NCBI GenBank assembly: GCA_016715365.1
Contig: JADKAM010000004.1
Span: forward strand, 466,010 to 530,009
Direction: 5' to 3'
Source: Chitinophagaceae bacterium
GTDB lineage: Bacteria > Bacteroidota > Bacteroidia > Chitinophagales > Chitinophagaceae
DNA length: 64,000 nucleotides
Position 1 is the first letter of the stretch, and each line of letters begins with the position of its first letter. The notes beneath the pieces are model-generated. The model worked only from the letters and a program-made list of their open reading frames with translations, did not search any database and was not told where the DNA came from. The translations under genes and the position numbers were made by a program. Shown piece after piece: positions 35,108 through 43,764 of this stretch.

Positions 35108-35641
35108 ATGATTCAAACCGAAAGATTAGTTATTAAAACTTTTGAGATTGTAGATTCAGAGAATTTCTTTGAAGGTCTTAAACAAAATAAAAACCACTTG
35201 GGAATTGCCTTTTCAAATATGCTAAGAACAAATGCTACAGTTGACCAAACAAGAGAATACATTATAAGAAAACAAGAGGAAGCAAAAAATAGAAGTGGTT
35301 TTGCTTTTGGAATATTTACAAAGGGAACTTTACATTTAATCGGAACTATTTCAGTAAGAGACATAGACTGGACTATCCCTAAAGGAGAGATAGCTTTCTT
35401 CTTATTCAAAGATTTTACGGGTCAAGGTTTTGCTACTGAGGCATTGATGGCATTTAGAAATTGGTGTTTTGATATCCATAATTTTAAACGACTTTTTATG
35501 AGAATTGCAATTGATAATATTGGAAGCATTAAATCTGCTCAAAAGTGCGGTTTTCAATTTGAAGGAACTCTTCGTAACGATTACCGCATAAGCGATTCGG
35601 AATTAAGTGACATGAATATGTACGGTTATATTAAAGAATAA
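35108..35641 (+). CDS. Cassette 4a: GNAT acetyltransferase, RimJ/RimL type
   Basis: The start is set at ATG 35108 (MIQTERLVIKTFE), the standard Acetyltransf_3 opening; the longer frame from TTG 35063 adds 15 poorly conserved residues. The protein is 177 aa, with LIGTISVRDIDW, then GEIAFFLFKDFTGQGFATEALMAF (the acetyl-CoA pyrophosphate loop, GQGFA) and the ending FQFEGTLRND. It N-acetylates an unknown amine (peptide, antibiotic or metabolite). It is the first of two acetyltransferases in one cassette. Confidence 0.88.
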   Translation: MIQTERLVIKTFEIVDSENFFEGLKQNKNHLGIAFSNMLRTNATVDQTREYIIRKQEEAKNRSGFAFGIFTKGTLHLIGTISVRDIDWTIPKGEIAFFLFKDFTGQGFATEALMAFRNWCFDIHNFKRLFMRIAIDNIGSIKSAQKCGFQFEGTLRNDYRISDSELSDMNMYGYIKE

Positions 35642-35652
35642 ATTTCGAAAAA

Positions 35653-36159
35653 ATGAAAACCATGGAAACGCAAAAATTAATGGTGGCCAAAACTGTGGAA
35701 AATGATATTTCCAGGATAATCGAAATTGAAAAATCCAATTCTAACTTTGTTGGTCAATATACTTTTGAAGAGCACAAAAAGGTGATGTTGGATAATAATG
35801 GGTTACACATATCTGTTTTTGACAAACGAGATAATTCATTGATTGGCTATATCATATTACTTGGATTAAACAATCCGAATAATTCCATTGAATTTAGAAG
35901 AATTGCAATTTCGAGAAAAGGTTTGGGGTACGGAAAAGATGCAATTAAATTAGTAAAATCAATTTGTTTTAATAAATATAAAGTTCATAGATTGTTTTTG
36001 AGTGTTTTTTCAGATAACGAAGTTGCACTAAAATTGTATGACTCCTTGGGATTTCAAAGAGATGGATTATTACGAGATTGTAGTTTAGAAGGAGGCAGAT
36101 ATCGTTCAATGTGGAGCCTGTCTATGCTTGAGACGGAATATATATACGATTTGGATTAG
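35653..36159 (+). CDS. Cassette 4b: second GNAT acetyltransferase
   Basis: This 168-aa protein starts 11 nt after the first. GNAT features: SLIGYIILLGLNNPNNSIEFRRIAI, the acetyl-CoA loop KGLGYGKDAIKLV, and the terminal DNEVALKLYDSLGFQRDGLLRD. It is a different subfamily from 4a, with low sequence similarity, so it is not a recent duplicate. Two genes in one cassette are unusual for integron-like arrays and imply a small co-transferred operon. The substrate is unknown. Confidence 0.85.
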   Translation: MKTMETQKLMVAKTVENDISRIIEIEKSNSNFVGQYTFEEHKKVMLDNNGLHISVFDKRDNSLIGYIILLGLNNPNNSIEFRRIAISRKGLGYGKDAIKLVKSICFNKYKVHRLFLSVFSDNEVALKLYDSLGFQRDGLLRDCSLEGGRYRSMWSLSMLETEYIYDLD

Positions 36160-36186
36160 AAGACGAATGAAAATAAAACAACGAAC

Positions 36187-36387
36187 CGCTAACATGCGGT
36201 TTGCCAAAATGGGGGCGGACGGAAGCCGTGTTTCAACTTTTTGTTTTTCAATTTGGCTTCATATCCGGCAGGACGTTATTAATTTAGCTATGTGCAAATC
36301 ATCAACTTTTATTTATAAATTTAGCTTCAGTTAGCCGGGCGGACGGAATTCTATTTCCCCCACTTCGGCAAGCCCTGAACGTTGTAT
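36187..36387. repeat. attC4 (C-type palindrome)
   Basis: Left ACCGCTAAC, then GGTTTGCCAAAATGGGGG; right CCCCCACTTCGGCAAGCCC, GTT at 36381. The right core GTTGTATGCA pairs 10/10 with the left arm of attC5. Confidence 0.85.
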
Positions 36388-36463
36388 GCAATTTGACAAC
36401 GACACATTACAAGTAACAACTTTGACAAGCAAAAACTTTAAAAGCCATAAATAGTAAAATATA

Positions 36464-36916
36464 ATGACAGGAAGAAAAATACTCCGCTTATTAGTTCCAA
36501 TTTTTCTCTTTGGCACAACAGCATATGGTCAAACAAATCCTCCTCCAATGGCAATGCCCAAAGACAGTAGCGTTATTCTAATTGACAAAATAATTGAGGT
36601 GACGAAACATGAGAATTATTTTGTTGACTATTGTACTAAGAAAGTGAAAAACTATGCTACAGAAAATAATTGGACAACAGAAAAGACAACACAAATTTTG
36701 GGAAGCATAAAGTTTAAATACTATAATTCGACAATTTATAATTCATATGCTTTTTATTCAATTGACCAAATCAAAGCATTACTTGACACAATGACTTCAT
36801 TAAACAGAAGTTCTAAAAGTAGCCTGACAATGGTCTTAACAAATTCAATGATGCAAAGCAATTTAGACTTATTTGTTGATGGTGTTATTAAAGGTAAATA
36901 TGTAACGACAAAATAA
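36464..36916 (+). CDS. Cassette 5: secreted protein of unknown function, 150 aa
   Basis: It has a signal peptide (residues 1-23, ends TAYGQ). The mature part has a Pro-rich start (TNPPPMAMPKDS) and then a largely helical body with VTKHENYFVDYCTKKV and SIKFKYYNSTIYNSYAFYSIDQIKALLD. No family is recognised. The stop lies only ~5 nt before the outer arm of attC5. It is presumably periplasmic. Confidence 0.7.
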   Translation: MTGRKILRLLVPIFLFGTTAYGQTNPPPMAMPKDSSVILIDKIIEVTKHENYFVDYCTKKVKNYATENNWTTEKTTQILGSIKFKYYNSTIYNSYAFYSIDQIKALLDTMTSLNRSSKSSLTMVLTNSMMQSNLDLFVDGVIKGKYVTTK

Positions 36917-36921
36917 ACTGC

Positions 36922-37120
36922 ATACAACATCAGGTTTGGCAAAATGGGGGCGGACGGAAGCCGTGTTTCAGCAGTTGTAACTCTGCTGTGCTTTATATTG
37001 GGCTGACGTAATTCTGCCAGGCTTCAGTTCTAAACTTCAACTTTTAATTATAAATTGGGCTTTATTTGCCGGGCGGGCGGAACAACACTCCCCCACTTCG
37101 CCAAGCCCCGCCCGTTGCCT
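36922..37120. repeat. attC5 (C-type palindrome)
   Basis: Left TGCATACAAC, then GGTTTGGCAAAATGGGGG; right CCCCCACTTCGCCAAGCCCC, GTT at 37114. The right core GTTGCCTGCA pairs 10/10 with the left arm of attC6. Confidence 0.85.
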
Positions 37121-37138
37121 GCAATTTAACTGACAGAC

Positions 37139-37720
37139 TATGCTTCCTGAAAGTTTACAAATACTTGACTCAACTGACTATCTCGATTACGACATTGATA
37201 TACTAAGGTGGACATTTCAACGGATCCTTCAAAAATGGAATTCTTAATGAGTGACACTGAAGGCTCAATCGATAAGACTATAATTTCTATGACCGCCCTT
37301 AGTATCGTGGACTTTTACATTGACAAAGAAGGTGGTTCACATCATCTACACTTGGAACATGACCATCCTCTTTTGTGGAGGTTTAACGACATTCAGTGTG
37401 ACTTATACATTTCGGGAGGGCAGCCTAAACAAATTGAAAAAATCGTATTTGACTTGTTACAAATTCACAATTCTTTATTTGATCAGTATCTGCCGTTCGA
37501 TCTACAGTTATTAAATGTGCTAAACGCTGGACATGGACTTTTGAAGAAAGGGTCAAAGAAATTATTAACTGAATTTGCTGAAAGCTTAAATAAAAATGGC
37601 ATTAAGACTTCAATAATTAGTGAGATAATTCCAAACGATAAAACTCAGCATTTAGCAGTTTTATTCCTTGGACACAGTTATGTCATTGCAGAACAATTTA
37701 ATTTCGAAATCACCAAATAA
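37139..37720 (+). pseudogene. Cassette 6: hypothetical protein, probable frameshift near the start
   Basis: ATG 37139, 25 nt into the cassette, opens MLPESLQILDSTDYLDYDID and ends early. A GTG at 37208 in another frame continues with 170 residues (VDISTDPSKMEFLMSDTEG, HHLHLEHDHPLLWRFND, GHGLLKKGSKKLLTEFAESL). The two overlap at ATACTAAGGTGG and probably form one ~193-aa protein split by a one-base shift. If GTG is the real start, the gene is intact. No family is recognised; there is no signal peptide. Confidence 0.6.
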
Positions 37721-37725
37721 ACTGC

Positions 37726-37935
37726 AGGCAACATTAGGTTTGCTGCAAGGCTGGCTGACGTTGGAGCAATGGTCATTTTATCGCTGTTGTACTTCATCTG
37801 GGCTGGACGTACTTTGTTGGGCTTTTGTTCGTTAACTTGTACTTTTATATCTTTCCCCGATATATCAGGGCAGCATCGGTTCCGGGCGGACGAGCAATGA
37901 ATTCCAGCCCTGCAGCAAGCCCCTGCCCGTTACTT
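37726..37935. repeat. attC6 (A-type palindrome, longest copy)
   Basis: Left TGCAGGCAAC, then GGTTTGCTGCAAGGCTGGCT; right CCAGCCCTGCAGCAAGCCCC, GTT at 37929. It is 210 nt because of a short extra segment in the central part (CCCCGATATATCAGGG). The right core GTTACTTGCA pairs 10/10 with attC7. Confidence 0.85.
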
Positions 37936-37946
37936 GCAATGCTAGA

Positions 37947-38423
37947 ATGAACGACACGACTACTAGAGACCTGAAAAATATTGACACAGAGATATAAAAA
38001 ACCTTTGGTGAACTTTGCGACATAATCACAGAAAGTCCAAGGGGACAATTCTAACTCATTTTGTTATGTTAACTTTTTTGATTTTTTTTTCAGTGTTTAT
38101 GGTTTATATAAAAGATGACAGCCCTGAATTGCAGGAGTCCTAATTGTTGCACTATTTCAAGCGTTCAATATTCTCGCTGTTATAATGTTTTTGGAGTAAT
38201 TATAGAGAATACCAAGGATGCATATACTTCTAAACTACTTGAAGGTGTCTTAATTGCCAGCTTAGTTATTCCAAATTATCTCCGTTACATGAGGACAGGC
38301 AAATTTAGGTATGAAATTCTTAATGGAAAATGGGAAGTGAAGTCTTCCAAAACTAAAGTAAGGATCAGGTTAGTTCAAACCCTGTATGTCATAATATCTG
38401 TTTTACTTTTATTTTTATTATAA
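37947..38423 (+). pseudogene. Cassette 7: small membrane protein, multiply frameshifted
   Basis: ATG 37947 (MNDTTTRDLKNIDTEI) lies 18 nt into the cassette. Pieces of one membrane protein are readable in successive frames: KTFGELCDIITESPRG, LTFLIFFSVFMVYIKDD (TM), AGVLIVALFQAFNILAVIMF (TM), and finally TKDAYTSKLLEGVLIASLVIPNYLRYM ... LYVIISVLLLFLL to TAA 38423. At least three indels or stops interrupt it. The likely original had ~155 aa and three TM helices. No family can be named. Confidence 0.5.
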
Positions 38424-38529
38424 TGTCATGCTCCGGGCAATTTTAAATTTAGCCGACCTTTTTTGGGCGGATTTAGATTTGGAAGATTCTGACTTGAATA
38501 GGCAATCAACATTTGTTTGACCGCACTGC

Positions 38530-38729
38530 AAGTAACATCAGGTTTGGCAAAATGGGGGCGGACGGAAGCCGTGTTTCATCAGTTGTAACTCTGTTGTGCT
38601 TCATATCGGGCGGACGTAATTCTGCCAGGCAGTAGTTCTAAACTTCAACTTTTAATTATAAATTGGGCTTCGGTTTGCCGGGCGGACGGAACAACACTCC
38701 CCCACTTCGCCAAGCCCCGCTCGTTGGCA
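38530..38729. repeat. attC7 (C-type palindrome)
   Basis: Left TGCAAGTAAC, then GGTTTGGCAAAATGGGGG; right CCCCCACTTCGCCAAGCCCC, GTT at 38723. The right core GTTGGCAGCA pairs 10/10 with attC8, with pairing continuing past a mismatch (TATT). Confidence 0.85.
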
Positions 38730-38739
38730 GCAATATTTC

Positions 38740-39381
38740 ATGACAGCAAAGACATCATATTTATTCCTACTTCTTTCATGTTTGAAAGTTATTGACACTC
38801 ATGGTCAAATAAGTATTAAAAATCTAAAACTGTCAAATGTTGACACTAATCTGCTTTATATAGGAGTGACTAATACTCTAAAAGTTGTGGGAGTTTCTCA
38901 AAGTCAGGCAAAATTGTCTTCACAATTCTCTAGCATTGAAAGAAATAATAACAATGAATTCAATGTTAGGGCATATCGCATAGGCACAGACACATTTACT
39001 GTTTCACAAAATGGAAAGGTGGCATTTACAAAGGTTTTTGAAGTAAGTCGAATCTCCGATCCAAAAATTTGCCTTACAAAGCATTGTGCCCCTCATGCCA
39101 CAATTAATGAGATTATTTTGGATCCAACCTTATATTTTGTTGTTCCGAACTGCCTTTATGTGCATAATATTACAGTTTGGAATTTTTCTGGTGTATTTCT
39201 GAAGGAAAATGGAGACATCATTAAAACTTTTGACTCTCAGACAAATAAATTTACAAATGACCAAGTCCAAATTATAGCATCTTTAAAAAAAGGTGACAAA
39301 ATATATTTTGATAAAGGGATTATCGGTAGCCCAGATTCGATGCCAAGAACATTTGCTTCATTTTCAATAACCATCAAATAA
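38740..39381 (+). CDS. Cassette 8: secreted protein resembling the C-terminal part of GldM
   Basis: The protein is 213 aa; ATG is 16 nt into the cassette. It has a signal peptide-like start (YLFLLLSCLKVIDTHGQ). The body follows the plan of the periplasmic C-terminal domains of the gliding/type IX protein GldM: NLLYIGVTNTLKVVGVS, an L-S-S segment, FNVRAYRIGTDTFTVSQNGK, FEVSRISDPKICL, and the late GDIIKTFD. GldM itself is ~500 aa with an N-terminal TM helix; this is a stand-alone module. It could be a soluble interactor or decoy of the motility/secretion motor. The family call is from pattern only. Confidence 0.6.
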   Translation: MTAKTSYLFLLLSCLKVIDTHGQISIKNLKLSNVDTNLLYIGVTNTLKVVGVSQSQAKLSSQFSSIERNNNNEFNVRAYRIGTDTFTVSQNGKVAFTKVFEVSRISDPKICLTKHCAPHATINEIILDPTLYFVVPNCLYVHNITVWNFSGVFLKENGDIIKTFDSQTNKFTNDQVQIIASLKKGDKIYFDKGIIGSPDSMPRTFASFSITIK

Positions 39382-39387
39382 TACTGC

Positions 39388-39581
39388 TGCCAACATTGGG
39401 TTTTATGCAAGTTGGGCGTGACCAGCAAACATCAACAAATTGCAAATCCAAGCTGTGGTTCGGGCTGGACAAACAACTTTCAACTTTAGTTCTTAATTTC
39501 AACTTAATATTTTCAATCAGCAGCGGTTATCGGCGGACGGATTACTAATTCCCAACCTACATAAAGCCCTGCCCGTTGGTA
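39388..39581. repeat. attC8 (variant palindrome)
   Basis: Left TGCTGCCAAC, then GGTTTTATGCAAGTTGGG; right CCCAACCTACATAAAGCCC, GTT at 39575. The inner arms differ from A-type on both sides in a compensating way. The right core GTTGGTAGCA pairs 10/10 with attC9. Confidence 0.85.
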
Positions 39582-39612
39582 GCAATTATTAATACAAACA
39601 CTCTAATACCTT

Positions 39613-40076
39613 ATGGCTTCAACAAAAGACAATGATTTATTACCAGAATTTGAAAGTATAAAAGATGATAAAGAAGAAATGTTGTTGGACTTTTATCATT
39701 CTTGAAACGAGTATTTTCTTTTTCAAATACAGTTTATTCATATTCGGACAAACGAGTAATGATGAGAACAGGCTTTATTGGTACAGACTTTAAAACGATT
39801 GACTATGACAAAATCTCTGATATAGAAGTTACAGTGAGTGTTGTTGAGAAAATGTATAATGTTGGTACAATAAAGTTTTTTAGTGGCAGGACGCAAACTA
39901 ATGACGGAAACACCACAAAATTATACGACAGTTGGAGTGCAATTGAAAAACCATACGACGTTTTCAAAATGGTTAAACAGACATCCGTAAACATAAAAAC
40001 AGATTTCAATTATCCAAACGCATTGCGACCAGACATAAATCCAGGTTATAACACGAAGTACGACCCAAAAGAATAA
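39613..40076 (+). pseudogene. Cassette 9: PH-domain (bPH2-like) protein, frameshifted
   Basis: ATG 39613 opens MASTKDNDLLPEFESIKDDKE and stops at ~39704. A second frame from TTG 39702 gives 124 residues of a bacterial PH-like domain: FSFSNTVYSYSDKRVMMRTGFIG, then TIDYDKISDIEVTVSVVEKMYNVGTIKFFSG. The region between (usually strands and one or two membrane helices) is missing or shifted. bPH2 proteins are often membrane-associated; their role is unclear. The stop lies 4 nt before attC9. Confidence 0.55.
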
Positions 40077-40080
40077 CTGC

Positions 40081-40274
40081 TACCAACATTGGGTTTAGCT
40101 AAAGCGGGGCTTGACATTGGAACTTCGGCAACAACTCATTATTGTGCATTGGTTCGGGCGGACGAATTACTAATAAACTTTTTCAACTAAATTTTTCATC
40201 ACAGCATTATTGGGCATTTGTTCGGGCGGACACAGCAACATTTCCCCGCCTTCGCTAAGCCCTGCCCGTTGTGT
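40081..40274. repeat. attC9 (variant palindrome)
   Basis: Left TGCTACCAAC, then GGGTTTAGCTAAAGCGGGG; right CCCCGCCTTCGCTAAGCCC, GTT at 40268. The inner arms have changed together relative to other copies. The right core GTTGTGTGAA pairs 10/10 with attC10. Confidence 0.85.
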
Positions 40275-40284
40275 GAAACATTTT

Positions 40285-40791
40285 ATGAAACATCTCATTT
40301 CTTTTACGCTTTTGTTTTTGCTCTCAAGTTTGACATTATGTTATTGTCAAAAAAGCAATCCAACATTTAAGAGTACTTCTTTTGACAAAATAATCATTCT
40401 TGCTTTTAGGTTGCCTAAACCTTCCAAAGTAACAGTGCAGTTACCTAGTATTATTGGAGTTCCTGTTAATCAGGACGACTATAAGTATGCTGCAACAATC
40501 ACAAAAACTGAGCAAACAAAGTTTTATGGGTTTTTTGTCTCGCCTTTTACTGTTCAAGGTATTGACAGTGCTTGTTGGAACCCTGATTTTGCTGTTTATT
40601 TTATTCAAAAGGGAAAATGCGTAAACTACATTGAAATAAGCGTGGATTGTGGAAACTTAAAATCACTTGTTAGCTTACCGAAAACATCATTTAATAACAA
40701 TAATTTGCCTCTGAAAGCAAGTTCAGACTTTATGGCTTTTATAAAAAGTTTAAGTAGTAAGTATAAATTTCCTAAAGAACTCCCATATTGA
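40285..40791 (+). CDS. Cassette 10: secreted protein of unknown function, 168 aa
   Basis: ATG 40285 is 17 nt into the cassette and opens a signal peptide (MKHLISFTLLFLLSSLTLCYCQ). The mature part has strand-like runs (KIIILAFRLPKPSKVTVQLPSI, KFYGFFVSPFTVQG) and a CWNPDF motif. No family is recognised. The longer frame upstream reads through attC9 and is not coding. The 5' leader is very short, as expected of a promoterless cassette gene. Confidence 0.7.
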   Translation: MKHLISFTLLFLLSSLTLCYCQKSNPTFKSTSFDKIIILAFRLPKPSKVTVQLPSIIGVPVNQDDYKYAATITKTEQTKFYGFFVSPFTVQGIDSACWNPDFAVYFIQKGKCVNYIEISVDCGNLKSLVSLPKTSFNNNNLPLKASSDFMAFIKSLSSKYKFPKELPY

Positions 40792-40812
40792 TTATACTCT
40801 TCCAAATGCTTC

Positions 40813-41009
40813 ACACAACATTGGGTTTGCTGCAAGGCTGGCTGGACATTGGAGCAATGGTCATTTTATCGCTGTTGTGCTTCATCTGGGCTGGACGTAC
40901 ATTGTTGGGCTTTTGTTTGTTAACCTGTACTTTTATATCTTTAATCAGCAGCGGTTCCGGGCGGACGAGCAATGAATTCCAGCCCTGCAGCAAGCCCTGC
41001 TCGTTGTAC
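40813..41009. repeat. attC10 (A-type palindrome)
   Basis: Left TTCACACAAC, then GGGTTTGCTGCAAGGCTGG; right CCAGCCCTGCAGCAAGCCC, GTT at 41003. The right core GTTGTACGCA pairs 10/10 with attC11. Confidence 0.9.
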
Positions 41010-41025
41010 GCAATTATACTGCACT

Positions 41026-41760
41026 ATGAAGCACTTTTATTATTTTCTGATTCTTATCGTATTTATTTTCGGTTGTTCAAGACAATCTAAGAATATCGAA
41101 CACCCTACTAAGTCAGACTCATTAACACAAAAACCTAGAAAAGAATATGATTCTTCTATTTATATTGGCTTGGTAACAGGAAGTACACAAGATGCTTTCT
41201 TTAAGAAATACGCCCCTTTGAAAGATTCAATATTTCGACTTCCGAATCTTGTTAATAGTACAAAGTTGATAGAAATTCGTTTTTTTACGACAAATTACTG
41301 GAGCGACACAGGCTATTGTATCATTCTTGAGTATGACAGTTTATTTAAAATACGGGGACTGAAGCACTATAACACTTATTTGGAAAATATTAAAGTCGAA
41401 GCAAATCCAGATTCCATATTTGAAAAGCTAGTTGAGAATGGAATATTTAGTATCAATACTCCGAATGTTCAAGATGTTTATCCCGTTGTCAGCTTTGACG
41501 ATTTCAACAAACCATCAAAAAGAAAAGTAACGAAACAGAATTATCCGCTTTATGAACTAACAAAAAAAGGATTTAAAGAAGGCACAATTGTCGGTCCTGT
41601 GGTTGATGGAGTAAGCTTTATGGTTGTATATAAAGTCAATAACCTTTTTGACAACATCTTTATTGACAACCCAGGTACATATTTTAGTCACAATCCCGAT
41701 TTCCAAATCGCAAGAAGAAAGTTTGAAATTACTAGATCGTTTTTATCAGGTTTAAAATAA
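41026..41760 (+). CDS. Cassette 11: lipoprotein of unknown function, 244 aa
   Basis: ATG 41026 opens a lipoprotein signal (FLILIVFIFGC, Cys ~16) followed by a charged tether (KSDSLTQKPRKEYDSS). The mature domain contains IYIGLVTGSTQDAFFKKYAPL, IEIRFFTTNYWSDTGYCIILEYDS and GTIVGPVVDGVSFMVVYKV, suggesting a compact alpha/beta fold. I recognise no family. TAA is directly followed by the outer arm of attC11. Confidence 0.7.
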   Translation: MKHFYYFLILIVFIFGCSRQSKNIEHPTKSDSLTQKPRKEYDSSIYIGLVTGSTQDAFFKKYAPLKDSIFRLPNLVNSTKLIEIRFFTTNYWSDTGYCIILEYDSLFKIRGLKHYNTYLENIKVEANPDSIFEKLVENGIFSINTPNVQDVYPVVSFDDFNKPSKRKVTKQNYPLYELTKKGFKEGTIVGPVVDGVSFMVVYKVNNLFDNIFIDNPGTYFSHNPDFQIARRKFEITRSFLSGLK

Positions 41761-41764
41761 CTGC

Positions 41765-41962
41765 GTACAACATTGGGTTTGCTGCAAGGCTGGCTGGACA
41801 GCGGAGCAATGGTCATTTTATCGCTATTGTGCTTCATCTGGGCTGGACGTACATTGTTGGGCTTTTGTTTGTTAACCTGTACTTTTATATCTTTAATCCG
41901 CAGCGGTTCCGGGCAGGACGAGCAATGAATTCCAGCCCTGCAGCAAGCCCTGCCCGTTGGTG
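41765..41962. repeat. attC11 (A-type palindrome)
   Basis: Left TGCGTACAAC, then GGGTTTGCTGCAAGGCTGG; right CCAGCCCTGCAGCAAGCCC, GTT at 41956. The right core GTTGGTGGCA pairs 10/10 with attC12, although attC12 is B-type. Confidence 0.9.
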
Positions 41963-41998
41963 GCAATTTTATTCGACACCCTACTTCTAATTAAAACT

Positions 41999-43527
41999 AT
42001 GCTTAAAAACAAGACAAACTTAATTATACTTTTCTTTTGTGCTATCAATTTGACACTTCATTTAATTGCAGACTTTAATTCAGGATTTCAAGGAGACGAA
42101 TTATTACATATTGAAACGGGTAATCATCCAGCTTTTGGTTATATGGAATTTCCACCAGTAATTGGTTGGTTAGCATTTATTCAAAACCTGTTTAATTCTA
42201 ACTCTGTCTTTGTCAATCATATTTTCTGCCATATTACTTCGACTTTAATAATGATTTTGGCAGCATTGACGACAATGGCATTAGGTGGCAAGTCAAAAGC
42301 GGTTTTCGTTATCTTACTTTGCATTTCTGTAATGCCAGCAAGAGCTTATCAGTTATTTCAACCAGTTGTTTTTACACATCTTTTTGGCTTTTATCTTTTT
42401 ATCAATTGGTTAAGTTTATCAAAACCCTTGACAATAAATATTTACTTTACCTAACAATCAGTTTAGCATTTGGCTTTCTTACAAAATATGACATCTTATT
42501 TTTTATTGCTGGACTTGTAAGCTTACTTTTTTTTAAACGAACTCAAAAAGTAATATTAACGAACTCAATTTGGAAATATATTTTAATCTTCATTTTAATT
42601 ATCAGCCCTAATTTATGGTGGCAATACCAACATCAATTTTCTGTATTAAATATGTTTTCTCTTCTGTATAAAACACAGTTAGACAAACTTACAATTTCAG
42701 GAGTTTTAAAGGACTTAATCATAATGCTAAATCCATTAACCATATTTATTTGGGTTGGTGGACTTTTCTTTATGTTCAGTAAAAAGTATGCATCATTTTT
42801 TCGACCAATTGCAATCTCAATATTAATCTCAATTCTTTTGTTTGCAATTACAAAAAGCAAAGCCTACTATTTTGTTCCTGCAATACTTACACTATTAATG
42901 TTTGGAAGTGTTTGGTTTGAGCAAAATGTTTTATCAAAAAGAAAGTGGGTACTGTACCCAGCAACCATTTTATTAATTGCAACAGGAATTCTATTTGCAC
43001 CTTTTGGTTTATCGTTACTGCCTCAAGACAGTTTTGCAAAATTTGCAAAACTTAAATTAAAAAATGGCCGTTTCCAAAACGACCGTTTTCAGGTTGATTG
43101 CCAAGAATATTTTGCACAAACAAAATGGAAAAACACACTTACTGCACTTAAAGAAGTGTACGACAGTTTGCCAGAGGCTGAAAAACAAAACTGTTTAATT
43201 TGGGGAAAGCATTACAGCCAAGCAGGTGGAGTAAATTTGTATGGTGAAAACTACGGACTTCCCAAAGCATTTTCGTATCACGGAAGTTTTTATTTATGGA
43301 CACCCGAAAGTGGAACAATTCCATCCACTGTAATTGCGTTTACAAATGGAGAAGCTGAAATAAATTTTTTCCAAGCATTTTTCAGTTCCGTCGTTGCTGT
43401 TAAAAAAGTTTACAATCCTTATGCAAGTTTTGACAAAGACTTGTATCAGACAATTTTTATTTGCAAAGAACCAAAACAGAACTTTGCAGGTTTACGAACA
43501 GCATTTAAAGACCGGATTTATGAATAG
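41999..43527 (+). pseudogene. Cassette 12: family 39 glycosyltransferase (PMT/ArnT-like), one frameshift
   Basis: ATG 41999 opens a multi-spanning protein: MLKNKTNLIILFFCAINL (TM), then the catalytic first loop FQGDELLHIETGNHPAFGYMEFPPVIGWLA (D-E and the PP motif of GT39), then several TM helices. The frame shifts near 42410-42435 (a TTTATCAAAACCC stretch) and continues in another frame with KFIKTLDNKYLLYLTISLAFGFLTKYD to TAA 43527. The C-terminal soluble part ends KTAFKDRIYE-like. The combined length is ~508 aa. GT39 enzymes move a sugar from a polyprenyl phosphate to lipid A, protein or glycan. Cargo this large is unusual for a gene cassette. Confidence 0.75.
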
Positions 43528-43545
43528 ACCGAGAAGAAAAACTGC

Positions 43546-43742
43546 CACCAACAAAAGGTTTTGTGCAATTGTGGCTTGACGTTGCAGCAATCATCAGCAG
43601 TGCATATCCAAGCTTTGGTTTCGGCGGACGTAATTCTGCCAGGCAGTAGTTCTAAACTTCGGCTTTTAGTTATAAATTTAGCTTCAGATACGGGCTGACA
43701 GTTGGTTAATTCCCCAACTGCACAAAGCCCCGCTCGTTGCCT
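43546..43742. repeat. attC12 (B-type palindrome)
   Basis: Left TGCCACCAAC, then GGTTTTGTGCAATTGTGG; right CCCCAACTGCACAAAGCC, GTT at 43736. The right core GTTGCCTGCA pairs 10/10 with attC13. Confidence 0.85.
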
Positions 43743-43764
43743 GCAATTTTTAAACAACCTGCAA

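Noticed and set aside
40788..41090. Repeated small frames reading GLLQGWLDIGAMVILSLLC and similar on both strands at many places
   Set aside because: They are translations of the attC palindromes (A-type), recur at every copy, and have no independent start context. They are repeat sequence, not genes.
41957..43527. Two separate overlapping membrane-protein genes in cassette 12
   Set aside because: The second frame starts inside conserved sequence of the first, and both halves make one GT39 protein, so a frameshift is more likely.
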